Shown one piece after another: positions 34,119-45,100 of a stretch of 64,000 bases of DNA (position 1 is its first letter; the number at the start of each line of letters is the position of its first letter). Location: contig CM067298.1 in the NCBI GenBank assembly GCA_034231615.1, forward strand, positions 4,097,834 to 4,161,833, given 5' to 3'. The DNA comes from Meghimatium bilineatum. Its lineage: Eukaryota > Mollusca > Gastropoda > Stylommatophora > Philomycidae. The translations under genes were made by a program, and so were the position numbers. A model generated the notes under the pieces. It was not told where the DNA came from and did not search any database. It worked only from the letters and a program-made list of their open reading frames with translations.

Positions 34119-35311
34119 ATCTCACTGATTAGATAACATCAATAATCAAAATGTCAGAGGGGTCCGACAAATGGAGAGTGTCGCATTAATCAAACGGAAA
34201 AGTGTTAAATACGAAATAAAATGTTTTTCTTGAGAAAGGTACCTTGAGAGTCAAGACTTTATAGTAACTTTTTTTCTTCGTTATTTCGTATTTACCACTA
34301 GATATTATAAAAACGATATGTCAAACGTTCAGTAAGAACAGATGGTATGACTGAACCTTTCGAAACAAGATCTGGAGTAAGACAAGGCTTCGTGCTTTCA
34401 CCTCTACTTTTCAATATATAGACCTACATGGACAGAGTAATAAAAGAAGCTCACATCAACAGAGAGGAAAAAAGGGAGCAGCTTTATCCACCAAGCTAAA
34501 CGAATCCGTAGACAACTTACAGACCTACCTGAAGTTGACAGCCCCTTAAGGTCTGTACCAGAACAAACCCCGTGGAATGAAAGGTATGGAATGCCAATAT
34601 ACATTCAGACCCATGTGAAAGGAATACTAAGCGAGGCCGAACAGAACAGTGTGCACAGCGAAGGACAGTCACCCTCAGTTTCCTAGATAAGTAATATTCA
34701 CAAGATATATGGATCAGAGTATACACAGATGGGTCAGCACAGAATGCAGTGAGCAATGGAGATGCAGGTGTATATATAGAATATCCACATAAGCCTAGAG
34801 ATACAATCAGAACACCAACAGGGAAATTCTGCAATAATTATGATGCAGAAATTCAGGCGATGAGTGTGGCAACTAAAAAAAACTGCTGAACTCCAACTCT
34901 GACCTACAGCCTGTGGTATTCCTAACAGATGCAAGGTCAGTGCTTCAAGCTCCCCAGTCTGGAAAACTAAACAGACTTGCAAAAACTACTGAATGAATTG
35001 TCTTAACAGTGTAGGGTATCCATGCAGTGGATACCCTTTCACTGTGGAATACCCGGAAATGAAAAAGCAGACCAACTGGCTAAGGAAGGTGCTGCCGAAG
35101 ACCAACCAGATATAACAATCACCTACCATCAGAAAAAACAGATGATCAAGTCAATAAGACAGCCACAAACACCAACACAAGATGACTGACATTATGAACA
35201 GATCAGAACAAGTTATAATTCTACGCCTCAGAACAGGACGCAACCGACTCCGCAGTCAGTAACGCAAAATGAGGTAAACAGGTTACTAAAACACTTACCT
35301 AGCCTATTAAT

Positions 35312-35595
35312 AAAAATATATTTAAAAAGTATATATAAAAAAACATACAATAAAACTAAACAGGACAATTCTCCACGTATCGGCTCAAATTGAACCTTTT
35401 TCAAGAGACAAACAACAGAAAACGACAAAATAAAAAACAAAATAGATGTCTATATTTCATCTATTTTGTTTTTTATTTTGTCGTTTTCTGTTGTTTGTCT
35501 CTTGAAAAAGGTTCAATTTGAGCCGATACGTGGATAATGGTCCTGTTTAGTTTTATTGTATGTTTTTTTATATATACTTTTTTAAATATATTTTT
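35312..35595. repeat. Large foldback, 137-nt arms, 9-nt loop
   Basis: Arm 35312-35448 is the reverse complement of 35458-35595 with two mismatches and a one-base indel. The arms include GAACCTTTTTCAAGAGACAA against TTGTCTCTTGAAAAAGGTTC. Inserted in the RNase H LINE between the RNase H domain and its Cys/His tail. Confidence 0.95.
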
Positions 35596-36060
35596 GCGGC
35601 ACCATCCACTTTGTCGGACACCCTCTGACCATTTGGTTATTTATATTCTATTTATATACAAAGTTCAAGATTGGCAACACGGCCATGTGTACATGTGGAC
35701 AGGCAGCACAGAGTGCCAAACATATACTTCAAGAGTGTTCTGAGCATGAAACGCCGAGGCAGACATATTGACCACAGGAAACAACACTGGAATCAAAGCT
35801 TTATGGGACACTGTATGAACTACAAAAGACAAGTAAATTTAAGTAGGAAGCCAGAGGACAATTTTAAAAATTCTTGAGACTAACGGGAATTGAACCAGTC
35901 CGTTCTACGGCTCCAAATCGCACACGCGTTTTTCAGTACTTGATAACCGTACAAAAGACAGTGAGTTTTATTCAGGAGACAGAATTACAGATATAGACAT
36001 GTTTCAAGTGAACGAAAGAAGACGAAGAAAGAACAAAGAAAAACATTGGAAATAAATATA

Positions 36061-36290
36061 ATGAGACACTTTATAATGAAATCAACGAACTACTATTTGC
36101 AAACGTTCAAAGTATACACAGATGAGAAAAATTAGCAAAACCACATAAATGTATTGATATCTATATATGCGAGTCGATAAATAAAGTAAAGAATATGAAC
36201 TCGATATAAATATCAAAACAAAAAAAACCATGATAATCAGCAAAATCACAGAAGAACAAGAGCTAAACATAAACATGCATGGAAACTACA
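36061..36290 (+). mobile_element. LINE RT scrap (family A)
   Basis: At 36195-36290 frames read TMIISKITEEQELNINMHGN, matching the IIIKVTEEQELNIKIHGE stretch encoded on the - strand near 11215. The rest is AT-rich and unassigned. Confidence 0.6.
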
Positions 36291-36294
36291 AGTC

Positions 36295-36535
36295 ATCATC
36301 ATCAAATGCCGTATCAGAAACGAAGGTTTCCTGCAACAGACCTACAACATTCCCTGTCTCTTGTTTTGGTTGTGCACTCTGCTAGACTGAAACCTGTCCA
36401 TCTTGTGATGTTACTCTCCCACTTGTATCTCTGCCTACATCTTGATAGCTTCCCTTCGACTTTACCCTCAAGTAAAGTCTTCAACAAGGTGTCATGTATT
36501 TTAGAGTAGTTTAGCAGAGTGCACCACCAAAACAA
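36295..36535 (-). mobile_element. LINE C-terminal fragment (family A)
   Basis: The - strand reads LLEGKVEGKLSRCRQRYK, then NITRWTGFSLAECTTKTRD, near-identical to the LINE end at 10550-10780. It ends at a CATCATCATC tract, the element tail. Confidence 0.8.
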
Positions 36536-37320
36536 AACGCAGGGAATGATGGAAGTATGTTGCAGCCAATCTTCGTTGCGAAGACGGCACTTGATGATGA
36601 TTAAGATTTAAGAAGTAGGGCCTACAACAGGAACATTAAAATACAAAAAAAACAAGTTATGAAAACACGTCTGCAAGACCAATGGCCCTATAACAATCGA
36701 TAACATCGACATGAAACCAGCCAAAGAATTTAAATATAGGCATGTCTAGGCAGCATTTTTTCCCCCGAAAATGGAAGGCTTCACAAATTGAAACAAAATT
36801 AAATCTCCCCCCATCCCCCACCCTCAAATCCACGTTTAGCGGCAAGTGTGGATACGAATAATCGTGGCATTCGACAATACAACTATCCTAGCTGAATTAA
36901 TTTGGACCCCGTTTGTTACGTTTTTGATTATTCACGCAGTTCTCAGTTATGCGTTCTCAGACCATTCTGGTCCTCGGGTTCAATCCACGGTTGGGACAGA
37001 ATTTTATCTTTCGGATGTACAATCAAAATTTTTCCTGTACATCTCGCGGCGTCTGCTATGGTAAATCGGTCTTTATTTCCATAGATCATAGAAAGCCTCC
37101 CTGCACTCCTTCACATGAAAACATGCAGTAATGAAAGTTTGGTTATTGTTAGACATTAACTGGTAGTTATTTACATAGATGGAATCTCATGCCAAAAATA
37201 GCCAAGGCCAGTCAATAGATTTCACGCAAATCAGAGACTACGTTTTAGCGAACAGGTCTGCTAACACCGACGGTCGCGGATCAACCATCATTCACCTGGG
37301 GATAGACAATATCAACAAGT
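36536..37320. other. Repeat scraps upstream of SHTN1
   Basis: 36560-36745 has a weak LINE-like frame (IDMKPAKEFKY). 36960-37000 has GGTTCAATCCACGG, B-box-like. The end near 37250-37315 resembles the tail of the LINE at 55360-55400 (CACCTGGGGA.AGACAAT). Confidence 0.35.
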
Positions 37321-37329
37321 GACACCACA

Positions 37330-37485
37330 CCAGCGGTCTCGGGGGGAACGTCTGCTGACTGTGGAGGAGTGGATTTTCCCCGATCGTCTAACTTCTTCCT
37401 GGACGTTTTGTTGACTCCGCGTGACCATTACCAACATATTTTATGATCCGTGTTGATATAGTTTCGAAGAACTAGTCGCAAGTAT
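37330..37485 (+). promoter_or_regulatory. SHTN1: Candidate 5' noncoding exon/promoter of SHTN1
   Basis: A locally CpG-rich stretch (GGTCTCGGGGGGAACGTC, CCCCGATCGTC, GACTCCGCGTGACC) ends near a possible donor GCAA|gtatgt at about 37481. The first coding exon has only 16 nt of 5' UTR after its acceptor, so an upstream noncoding exon must exist; this is the best-looking place. Inference only. Confidence 0.3.
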
Positions 37486-37989
37486 GTCTTACTTCTGCTT
37501 TATTTATGATACCTAATTCTTAAACTGACTAGTTGTGAAGTAAATTTTGTTTTGTTCATACTTAAACTTATGTATCATTCATGTATCTCACTGCAAGACA
37601 TTTTCATTTACTAGTACTAATTCAGTGTCACTGTCAGTTATCATTACTATATTATATTATTATTATTATATATAGACTATAGACTATAGTAAAAGTAAAG
37701 TAGGTACGGTAAGATTGACTTGAAGTATGTCTGGACACATGTTCGTGGTTAAATCTCCTCAGGTTTAACTTGACGAAAACATATAACTTACTTCCTTGAT
37801 GAATGATATTCATTATTAGTTGACTCAATAATTATAATAATGTACTAGACCATTATTGATATACCCCCTATATGAATATGATGGCATGAATCATGAATAT
37901 GATACCGAATATTATATTATATCATTTGAAACAAAGCAATATTCAGTGTTTCTTCTAAAAGAAAATGATGGACTTAGTCATTAGGGCCT

Positions 37990-38155
37990 ATATCGGACAT
38001 GTATGCCTACTTAGAATGAATGAAAGACTGCCAACTATAAACATTAAAATGGGTACCAGATGGCAAAATAAAAAGTGGAAGACCAAGAGAGACTCATCGC
38101 AGAACAACCATCAAAGATGGTATGACTGGGTCTCAACAGCATACAAGAATTAGTA
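37990..38155 (+). mobile_element. LINE 3'-end fragment
   Basis: Nucleotide copy of 6625-6760 (ATTAAAATGGGTACCAGATG..GGAAGACCAAGAGAGACTC), frame-shifted. Confidence 0.7.
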
Positions 38156-38185
38156 TTACATACAGTTTATAAGAAATATTTTTTT

Positions 38186-38345
38186 TATCCTTCTTCAGCG
38201 TTCATTCTCAAACTCCTGCTGAATTCTCTTGTAGTGGACCATGGTCCTACTAGATTTCCAGCAGGATGTAGTCCAGAGAATGGAAATGCGTTGTGTCGCC
38301 ATTTTATTTGCGCCAATGGTCCGACACATCCGTCTTCGGCAGGAT
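38186..38345 (+). mobile_element. RepH palindrome-core repeat
   Basis: CTTCTTCAGCGTTCATTCTC, then a roughly 50-bp imperfect palindrome centred on GGACCATGGTCC (CTGCTGAATTCTCTTGTAG against CTACTAGATTTCCAGCAG), then GATGTAGTCCAGAGAATGG, GCCATTTTATTTGCGCCAAT, CCGACACATCCGTCTTCGGC. Confidence 0.9.
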
Positions 38346-39050
38346 TTTTAAAAAATCCAATTCTATGTATTCAATCTATTATTAGTACACATTTACACTC
38401 TGCTGGTGTGCTTGATCTGTCACAGTGGTGATCTCCCTCAATTTTAGAATGGTTTGTGTCACCTTTTTGGCTGCCACACTTTGCCCCAAATAAATGGAGA
38501 AAGTGATTTATGTAACATATTTCAAAAATTATCATTCTACTGTCTACACCTAACTATGTTTTCAATACCCTCACAAATTTATGATGAATTTATAAGGCTT
38601 ATACACTTATGGCAGTTTGGTCTCTCATAGTTAAGTCTAGTTGTCAGAACACACTAAAACCAGAAAAGTGCAACACTGTGCCCCCATATACCCTATATCT
38701 GCTTTAGATATTGGAATAGCCTACTTAGATAAATTATTGGACTAGGCCTATATAAACATATCTGGACCAACTGTTGCTGAGCACTGCATGAATAGCGGCA
38801 CACTGTGGTTTGTTATGTTTGTTAAGGAAGTTTTAGACATCTGGGTAAAATTAGCTTTTTCATGTCATTTGGATGCATCAGGTTCAAAGGCACACATATA
38901 TTGCAGCTAAGCTGTAAACTATGACACAATGCATGCCATTCTCCAGTCTACATCCTGCTAACCAGCAGTTCTGGAAAGAATATGTCCACCTGAATCATTA
39001 TCATTAAGTGTCTTAAAGTATAATTCATTGTTATGCACATTTCATTGCAG
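38346..39050. other. Intron upstream of first SHTN1 coding exon
   Basis: AT-rich. A short inverted RepG scrap lies at about 38895-38970 (ACATCCTGCTAA, GCTGTAAACTATGACACAAT). Nothing else recognised. Confidence 0.4.
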
Positions 39051-39160
39051 ATTTATAGTTACCAACATGCCATCAGATTCTGAGACTGTTGATTTCTGGC
39101 GAAAGAAATGTCAAGACCTAGAGAAGATTGTCAAGACCTTGTCCACTCACTGTGTTAAAG
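39051..39160 (+). CDS. SHTN1: SHTN1 exon with start codon
   Basis: Acceptor ttcattgcag, 16 nt of 5' UTR, then ATG at 39067 (context CCAACATGC), coding MPSDSETVDFWRKKCQDLEK and on to THCVK. Donor AAAG|gtattg, phase 1. The first in-frame ATG of the exon is chosen; stop TAG lies just upstream (tatagt). Confidence 0.85.
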
Positions 39161-42100
39161 GTATTGTTTAAATAATTGCAGTGATCATTAATACTTTTCT
39201 TGTCTCCATGATGATGGTTTGATCATTGACTAGACTGCAATCCTCAGTTTGGATGAGGGCTCACATTCACTGGAAATGATTACATGAACACATGATTATG
39301 AGTGTACACATGCAACTAATTCAAATACGAAGGATTTTATAAAACTGTTTTATAATCCTTTGCAAGTGATCTTGAGCTGCCAATTTTTTACACTTGCAAA
39401 AAATATAGTTTTGTAGCACCCTTTGTATTTGGATCAGTTGCTCCTTTACGTTTGTAATCACGTTGAAGTTGCTTCCAGTGGATGGCGGGCCTAAATATGA
39501 CAGTTGACCCTGGGAAGATTGATGAGGCATGAGTTGACATAGACCATAATAAAATTGATCTGGCATGATAATAATTGATGTACACACACATATATTTCTT
39601 TCATTTTATTCAAATATTATTTTGTGTTCTATTTTTATTTACATATAGGTTAAACCTATCAGCATTATAAATGTGTACACACACTCAGTCGTGTATTGGC
39701 ACACATATAATCATGTTTAAATATACATGAGTTATGTTGGTGTGTGTACATAATTTTTTGCAACTTTATTTTGCAGTTGTGGAGAAACATGAAGAGTTGC
39801 TGACAAACTACAAGAAGAACCAAGAACAGGTATTTGTTTATATATATATGTATATGGCCATATTTGTCTTGATAGATGGTCTGCAGCAAACCTGTATCAG
39901 TTGGAGGTGAGATGGTATGAGCAGGGCAAGGCTTCTCATGACTGTATCTACCGATCAATGAGCAATTTTCTCTGCCACAGAGACACTTGGGAATGTCATA
40001 TCGCTGGGTTGTCACTCTCTTTGTCTTAATTCATCCACTCTGCTCGTTATTGAATTCAAAATGTCCTAGCACCATTATGCAGGCTAGTTCTCCATGCAAC
40101 ACAATCTTCTGCCAGGTTTTCCCAGTTTTCGGGTATGATAAAGGCATTCATAAATGTTTTGCAGACATCTTTGTATCACAGTTTTGACCTGCCTCTTTAT
40201 CTTGCTCCCCGTAAGAGCTCCCCACAAGCAGTTATTGGGATTTGACTGTTACTCGTCCTCTCAATGTGACCTGGTGTTGCACATCAAACAAAAGTGTTCA
40301 TCAGACGTATGATAATAAGTGAGACTGCTGTATAACAATAGTATTTACGTAAAACACAAGGTGGATCAGTTTTACAATGAACAGACTATGGTATAGGTAT
40401 AAAAAAAAATACAAATAACAGTACACAAGACAGTTTCAGCCATAATTTTTATCAAGAAAATATAAGACAGTTTGTCCTGTATTTTCTGGAAACATTGAAA
40501 CTGTTATCTGTATTTGTTCATACCTGTAGTCAATTGTCTGTGTATTCATTATATGAGATGATAGATATGTTGATTATTCTCTTTGCATACTGGACATGTC
40601 CATAGGCGCTCAGATCTCTGCTTCTGTAAATCACTCAGAGTATAGAGGCTGGTGGTTACAGAAAGTTAAACTTGAATTATGTTAGTAAAATAATACCTGT
40701 AACTTTGGTTATATTTCTGCAGTACAAAATATTGGTCCAAAAGTTGAAAGACAGGGGAGAACAAATTAAGAAGGCAAAAGATGGTAAGATTTTTAATGAT
40801 TGTCCGTATTGTAATTGTGTGAACATGCAATATTTCAAGTCAAGTAGTAGATATTTCATAAACAACTCATATGTTAAAAATTGAATTGAATATGCTTGTA
40901 TGTATACATGGGGCACGTAATACAAGAAACCAACAGTATTAGTACACACCTCTATCGGTTGGACGTTGCTCCCTCTGCCATGTTGAAAATGGATATTGTT
41001 GGTCCGGAAGGCTCAAAATAACGCATGTCTGCTGTGAAACCAGCAGCACAGGGTATTTTAAGATCAACCTGTGGAAATCATACAAACTTGTTCGTTATCA
41101 GAGAGCTAACGCAGAAGCTGAAATCCTTTCTGCAATTTGTCCATTGCTGATGATATTGATCTTATAGCTAGATGACAACAAGAGTTAACAGCAAAGTTGA
41201 AGAAAGCTACCAGCAAGTATGGCAGGAAAATGAGCAATGAAAAGAACAAGATCTTGTTTAACATCAGAGACACAGAGGTATGGACCAATATCATAATGAA
41301 TGAGCATAGACTTGGAGAAGTGAATACTTTCCTGCATATGCAGCAAGATGAAGCATTCAGAGATGATAAAACTGCTAGAAAATCTCAACGTTGATGGGAA
41401 AGATCTAAGAATTGTAAGAAATATGTATTGGAAACAAACGGCTGCGATGAGAGTTAACAATACTATAGGTAGATTTCAAAAGATATAAATGGGTATCAGG
41501 CAAGGCTGTGTAATGTCACCTGACCTTTTCTCCCTGTATAAAGAATACATTATGTGAAATATAGAAGATATGCCAGGAATAAAAGTGGGAGGATGCAATA
41601 TAAATAACTTGAGATATGCTGATGACACAGTATTGATCACAGGAAGCGAACAGGAACTACAGTAATAGTTCCTATTAGTAATGAAAGTGAAAACAAAGGC
41701 CTCAGTTTAAACAAGAAGAAAACAGAAATAATGGTTGTCTCGAAGAGACATACACCACCAAGATACAACATAATAATTGACACAAAATTAACACAAGTTG
41801 AAAAAGTGAAATATCTTGGCACCCTGTTAACATCAGAAGGTAGATGCTCAAGTGAGATAAAGAGCTGAACAGCACAAGTCAAATCAGCATTCCAAGAAAT
41901 AAGAACCATTTTGTGCAATGAAACACTATCAATGCAGACCCAAATTTGAGTGCTGAGATGTTATATCGAACCAATTCTTTTTTATGGATGTGAAACATGG
42001 ACTGTAAACAAAAAAAATCAAAGCGAATTAGAGGCTACAGAAATGTTGTTTCTGAGAAGAATGATGAAAATACCATGGACAGCCAAGAAAACTAATGCAG

Positions 42101-45100
42101 AGGTTCTCGGCGTAAAAAGTTCAATCATATCAAACATTAGGGGCAGACAGTCATGGTTTCTAGGGCATGTGCTAAGAAGAACACAGCTTGAACACTTAAT
42201 AATCACTGGAAAAATCAAGGGGAGAAGAGATAGGGGACAACAAAGAAAAAAACTACTAGATGGACTTGTATTGTGGCACGATAGAAGCGCTCCAACCGAG
42301 CTTATTAACAACACAAGAGACAGAGAGTCGTGGAGAAACATGATCGCCTATGCCATGTCGAATGCCATTCGGCATGGCACTTGATTGATTGATTGATATG
42401 CAGCAATGGAAAATTCAAAACAATTAAAGGTAAGGCTAGAGATTGATTTCCGGCTTAAGTAATGGAGGGATGTTTTTCTTTCTTGCTGATATTATAAGAG
42501 AACGTTTCAACATCGGTATCAGGAACAATGAAGACCTAAAACAAATTGCAATGCAACGGGAGACATGGAAAACTATGACATCCGCCCTATGTGCCGTCTT
42601 TGGCACTAGAGGAATAACTAACTAAGAGATAGTGTTAAAGCTAGATCCATGGCAGCAATCTGCAGTCGAGTATGAAGATAACGCTTCATGTACTAAGCCA
42701 CAGCAACTATTAGGTAGGATGGCCAGTTCACTTCCGTGCCATGTTTACCTTGCCTAACTTATGCGTCAGGTACCCATTTACAGCTGGGTTAACAGGAGGA
42801 GTGGTCTTGTCAGTCGAGAAATCAGACCCTGATTTTTTTGTCCTGATGAGGTTTCGAACCTTGTAATCTGTAACCGGGGACAGTGAGCAAGCACACTATC
42901 AACTAGGCTATTGTGCTTCAATGTTTGGAGTAGCTGCTATGTTAAGACTAAGTTTAATATAGAAAAGCAACATCAGTGCTAGAGGTCTTATAAAAAATGT
43001 ATAACTCACCAATACATTTTCTTTGCTGTATGTTTGTGAGAGTTAGACACTGACTGCAGACATGGAAATATGGAATCAGAACTATGAATACTATTGTTAC
43101 AGATGAATTATGTACATGTTCTAGAGACCAGAAGACAAATGTGTGCATAAGAAATAATGTAGAGAACTGCAGGTCTACAAGAATCATTACTTTCATAGTA
43201 AAATGATAACTTTCATGGGTTGTACATGAGCAGACATGATTCCTTGTCAAAAATGATCTTGAAAGGAACAGATGAAGAAAAATTATAATACAACAAACAG
43301 GATTTGAACTAGGTCCACTCAGATGGCAACTACTTGCATCACAACCTAAATCAACACATTTTCGTCTTCAGCAGCACCATATTCCCTAAAAAATCAGATT
43401 TTAGTTAAGAGTATTTAGTTCAACATGTATATTTCCAAGCTACTATGAATATGGTCGAATGGCACACACACAACAACAGCATACACACTGCACTGGTATG
43501 TAAATTCCTTGATAACCACACACATTTTAACATCAGCAAGTGCCAGAAGGCATCTGTACTACAAGGACCAGTTAAGCCTACTTGTAAACATAAATAACAC
43601 ATAAACAAGGTTACATCAGATGTGAGAGAAACTACATAAGCGGATCTTGGCCAGTGCACGAAGCTCTGTAGCACGGCCAAAAATCAATGTGTCATATTAA
43701 ATTTACATTACAATATAATATACATACATATCTCATAGAATTGATATGTGGCATGCCCGCGCATACCTCAGAGTGAGTTCTGACATAGATCACTCACTAC
43801 ACAATAAGCTCCCATGTGTGAAGGGAAGCAGGCTCAAGAGAGGCAAATCGTGGATGGGTCGGGCCGAGGATACCGTTAAACATATCTGTGCCCCAGAAGA
43901 CATAACTTCTGGCGAGGAATGGATACCTATTCCTACGGTCCTTCAAGAGGCAGTCAAGACTGTCAATTACACTCAATAGAGAGTGCAGGAACTCAGCCCC
44001 ATGAGCGTGGATGCTGAGGTCAAGGCACTAATCTGCGAGAATACTGATGACAGATGTTGTGATCTACACGGATGGGTCGGTCATCCGCCACCACCGATAC
44101 GCATGGGCCTTTACTGCCAGATCAAAAGGAAGAACAGTACATGAAGCCAGTGGTGCCTTTACCGCAACAACAAGCAGCCTAACAATGGAAGTATTCGCTG
44201 TAACACAGACACTCAACTGTCTGGAATCGCAAGCCTATTCCCATGCGTGCATACTAAGTGACTCTCTGAATATGATTCAGAAAGTCAAAACAGGTGATGT
44301 ACGTAGAGAATAGGCGGAGTCATTAGAGAGAGCTAAAATGTAGGAATATTTGATACTAATATTAATATAAGACTCACGCTTATTTTTGTCCCTGGACATG
44401 CGGGCGTGGAGGAAAACGAACAAGCCGACCAATTAGCTAGCCTCGCCACCACAACAGACGGTCAGCCTATGGACAGAACAGACATACTCATTGCTCTTCG
44501 TGAGTCCTCACGATCAGAGGATTTTGAGATGAATGAGTATGAGTCAATATCGAGAATGCGCGAATTGGGAGTGAGGATGGGTGCGGCCAGTAGAGAACCC
44601 CTGACAAAGATTTCCAAAAGAGCAGTGAACCAACATAGAACCGGAACCATCAGCCGTTATACCCTGAGAGATTTACTGAAGCAGAGATCTGAGCACCTAT
44701 GGACTTGTCCGGTGTGCGAAGAGGATAATCAACATACCTAATACATCAGATGTGACATGGGTAAATGAATCATATAATATAGAAGTATTGAGGAGAATCA
44801 TAATGCAGCAAATGGGATTTGAACCAGTCAGCTCAGTTGGCACCCACTCACCTTGTAATCTTGACTAAAATTGCATCTTTTTTATGGATGCAATTTGGTC
44901 GAAGACGGGATACATGGTGACTCATTTGGGTGCCATCTGAGCGGACCTGGTCCAGTTGACCCAGGGAACAGTTGATGATGAAAACATCAGAGGGTGCCAA
45001 AGAGAATCATTGAAAGACATCACAAACTTGATTGGTCAAGATTTGTCTATAATCCATATACTTATAACTGAAGATAGAAATTACTTGAGGACTGTGTAAA

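Larger units (their letters stand above)
33590..36060 (+). mobile_element. LINE with RT and RNase H, decayed, with nested insertions
   Basis: RT fingers AQFGFRRGASCTDTIFS, palm LNTVFVDQEKAFDRVDV (first catalytic Asp), then after a nested insertion RSGVRQGFVLSPLLFNI. RNase H follows: YTDGSAQNAVSNGDAGVYIE, then WIPFHCGIPGNEKADQLAKE. The C-terminal Cys/His tail CGQAAQSAKHILQECSEHE is at about 35700. RNase H after RT points to the I/jockey-like superfamily. Several stops and frameshifts; no longer active. Interrupted at 33872-34118 and about 35260-35655. Confidence 0.85.
39161..40722. other. SHTN1 introns 1-2 content
   Basis: 39830-40722: 40020-40240 may be a decayed LINE C-terminus on the - strand (QVKTVIQRCLQNI...). 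40350-40530 is an imperfect foldback related to 30840-30985. Otherwise AT-rich. Confidence 0.4.

Noticed and set aside
36846-37131. Three overlapping frames of about 60-70 codons upstream of SHTN1
   Set aside because: No family similarity, overlapping in three phases, probable SINE scrap with a B-box-like GGTTCAATCC.
42690-42905. Functional tRNA gene
   Set aside because: A and B boxes are present, but no cloverleaf with paired acceptor stem ends could be formed and a SINE body follows; copies elsewhere share that body.
43750-44760. Cellular RNase H gene
   Set aside because: Frame breaks, TDGQPMDR segment shared with two other fragments, and cysteine tail typical of LINE ORF2; no host RNase HI features outside the domain.
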